DNA from: Holophagales bacterium
GTDB lineage: Bacteria > Acidobacteriota > Thermoanaerobaculia > Multivoradales > Multivoraceae
Assembly: GCA_009845425.1 (NCBI GenBank)
Contig: VXZQ01000005.1
Location: forward strand, 124,001 to 188,000
Reading direction: 5' to 3'
Length of the DNA: 64,000 nt
The notes under the pieces were generated by a model. The model had not been told where the DNA came from. It did not search any database and was given only the letters and a program-made list of their open reading frames with translations. Below are positions 63,599 through 64,000 of the stretch, piece after piece (within the stretch, counting starts at the first letter, position 1; each line of letters begins with the position of its first letter). A program made the position numbers and the translations under genes.

Positions 63599-64000
63599 AT
63601 GACGACCGACTCAGACAAGCCCCGAAGTCTCCGCCTACCGGGTGCCGGCGGCATCGAACTGCAGGTCTACGACTACGGCAACGAGGGTGCGCCGCCTCTC
63701 GTCCTGCTGCACGGGATGCAGGACCTGGCCCTGGCGTTCGAGCCGCTGGCGAACCGGTTCCGGGACCGCTACCGGGTCGTCTCCTTCGACCTGCGCGGCC
63801 ACGGCGACAGCGGCAAGCCCGGTGTCTACGCGCTGCCGCACTTCATCGCCGATCTCCACGCCGTGATCTTCCAGCTTCAACTGGAACGGCCGGTGCTGGT
63901 CGGCCACAGCCTGGGCGGCCAGATCGTCAGCCACTATGCCGCCGTGTTCAACGATGTGCCAGGTGTCATCGTCAACATCGACGGAGTCGGCGCGCCGTTC
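63599..64000 (+). CDS. Alpha/beta hydrolase, 3' end outside the window
   Basis: The first 134 codons of a hydrolase. LVLLHGMQDLALAFEPLANR is the oxyanion loop, SFDLRGHGDSGKPGVYALPH the conserved DxRGHG segment, and S104 in VLVGHSLGGQIVSHYAA the nucleophile. The aspartate and histidine of the triad lie beyond the window edge. Function cannot be settled from this part. Starts at the ATG at 63599; no strong ribosome site is visible before it. Confidence 0.82.
   Translation, partial: MTTDSDKPRSLRLPGAGGIELQVYDYGNEGAPPLVLLHGMQDLALAFEPLANRFRDRYRVVSFDLRGHGDSGKPGVYALPHFIADLHAVIFQLQLERPVLVGHSLGGQIVSHYAAVFNDVPGVIVNIDGVGAPF

Overview
The window is dense, high-GC bacterial chromosome: 58 protein genes, short gaps (none over 300 bases), no rRNA, tRNA, CRISPR array, prophage or insertion sequence that I can recognise. 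The gene mix suggests a free-living or host-associated aerobic heterotroph of the Acidobacteriota (Thermoanaerobaculia-like). It has exported sulfatases, PQQ-type and cytochrome-c-fused dehydrogenases, a DUF5916 outer-membrane protein, a spondin-domain protein, class III CoA-transferases with acyl-CoA dehydrogenases, and a Mycobacterium Sdh1-like succinate dehydrogenase. The phylum is inference from gene content; no marker gene except rpoD is present to test it.

Layout. 1-13 kb: a cut amidohydrolase, a CmcJ/NvfI-type oxidoreductase, a cytochrome c fused to a PhoD-like domain whose metal ligands are all replaced, a UPF0261 protein, a large propeller/HEAT/cytochrome c protein, two lipoprotein sulfatases flanking an AroH chorismate mutase, a 1-Cys peroxiredoxin and BolA. 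13-24 kb: an anchored unknown and a spondin protein, a hexosamine-kinase-like enzyme, an SPFH protein with an Arc-like partner behind a strong dyad, rpoD, DUF72, a MATE pump and an M14 carboxypeptidase. 24-34 kb: sdhCAB, a TPR protein, a nitroreductase, a quinoprotein dehydrogenase, a crotonase, DUF1801 and TrkA.

34-42 kb holds two modules that each pair an acyl-CoA dehydrogenase with a CaiB-type CoA-transferase, the second coupled to an enolase-superfamily enzyme. 42-47 kb is a sulfur block: MetY, a cysteine-desulfurase-like enzyme, then a tightly coupled operon cysH, precorrin-2 dehydrogenase and uroporphyrinogen methyltransferase, which would make sulfite and the siroheme needed to reduce it. 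Two perfect inverted repeats sit just before cysH. 47-52 kb is a TRAP transporter operon in which an NCS2 permease gene with an extra cytosolic domain lies between the large permease and the binding protein, with every junction overlapping. 52-64 kb: DUF5916, hydrolases, an LLM flavoprotein, then an operon of a tungsten-type aldehyde oxidoreductase and a kinase that carries a MoaD/ThiS-like domain, a VapBC pair and a partial hydrolase.

The points I consider most worth following up are the cytochrome c/PhoD pseudoenzyme, the MoaD-like/kinase fusion beside the aldehyde oxidoreductase, the double palindrome at cysH, the helically phased operator of the SPFH operon, and an approximately 115-residue C-terminal domain shared by two otherwise unrelated exported proteins. 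All assignments come from reading motifs by eye; no database search was run.
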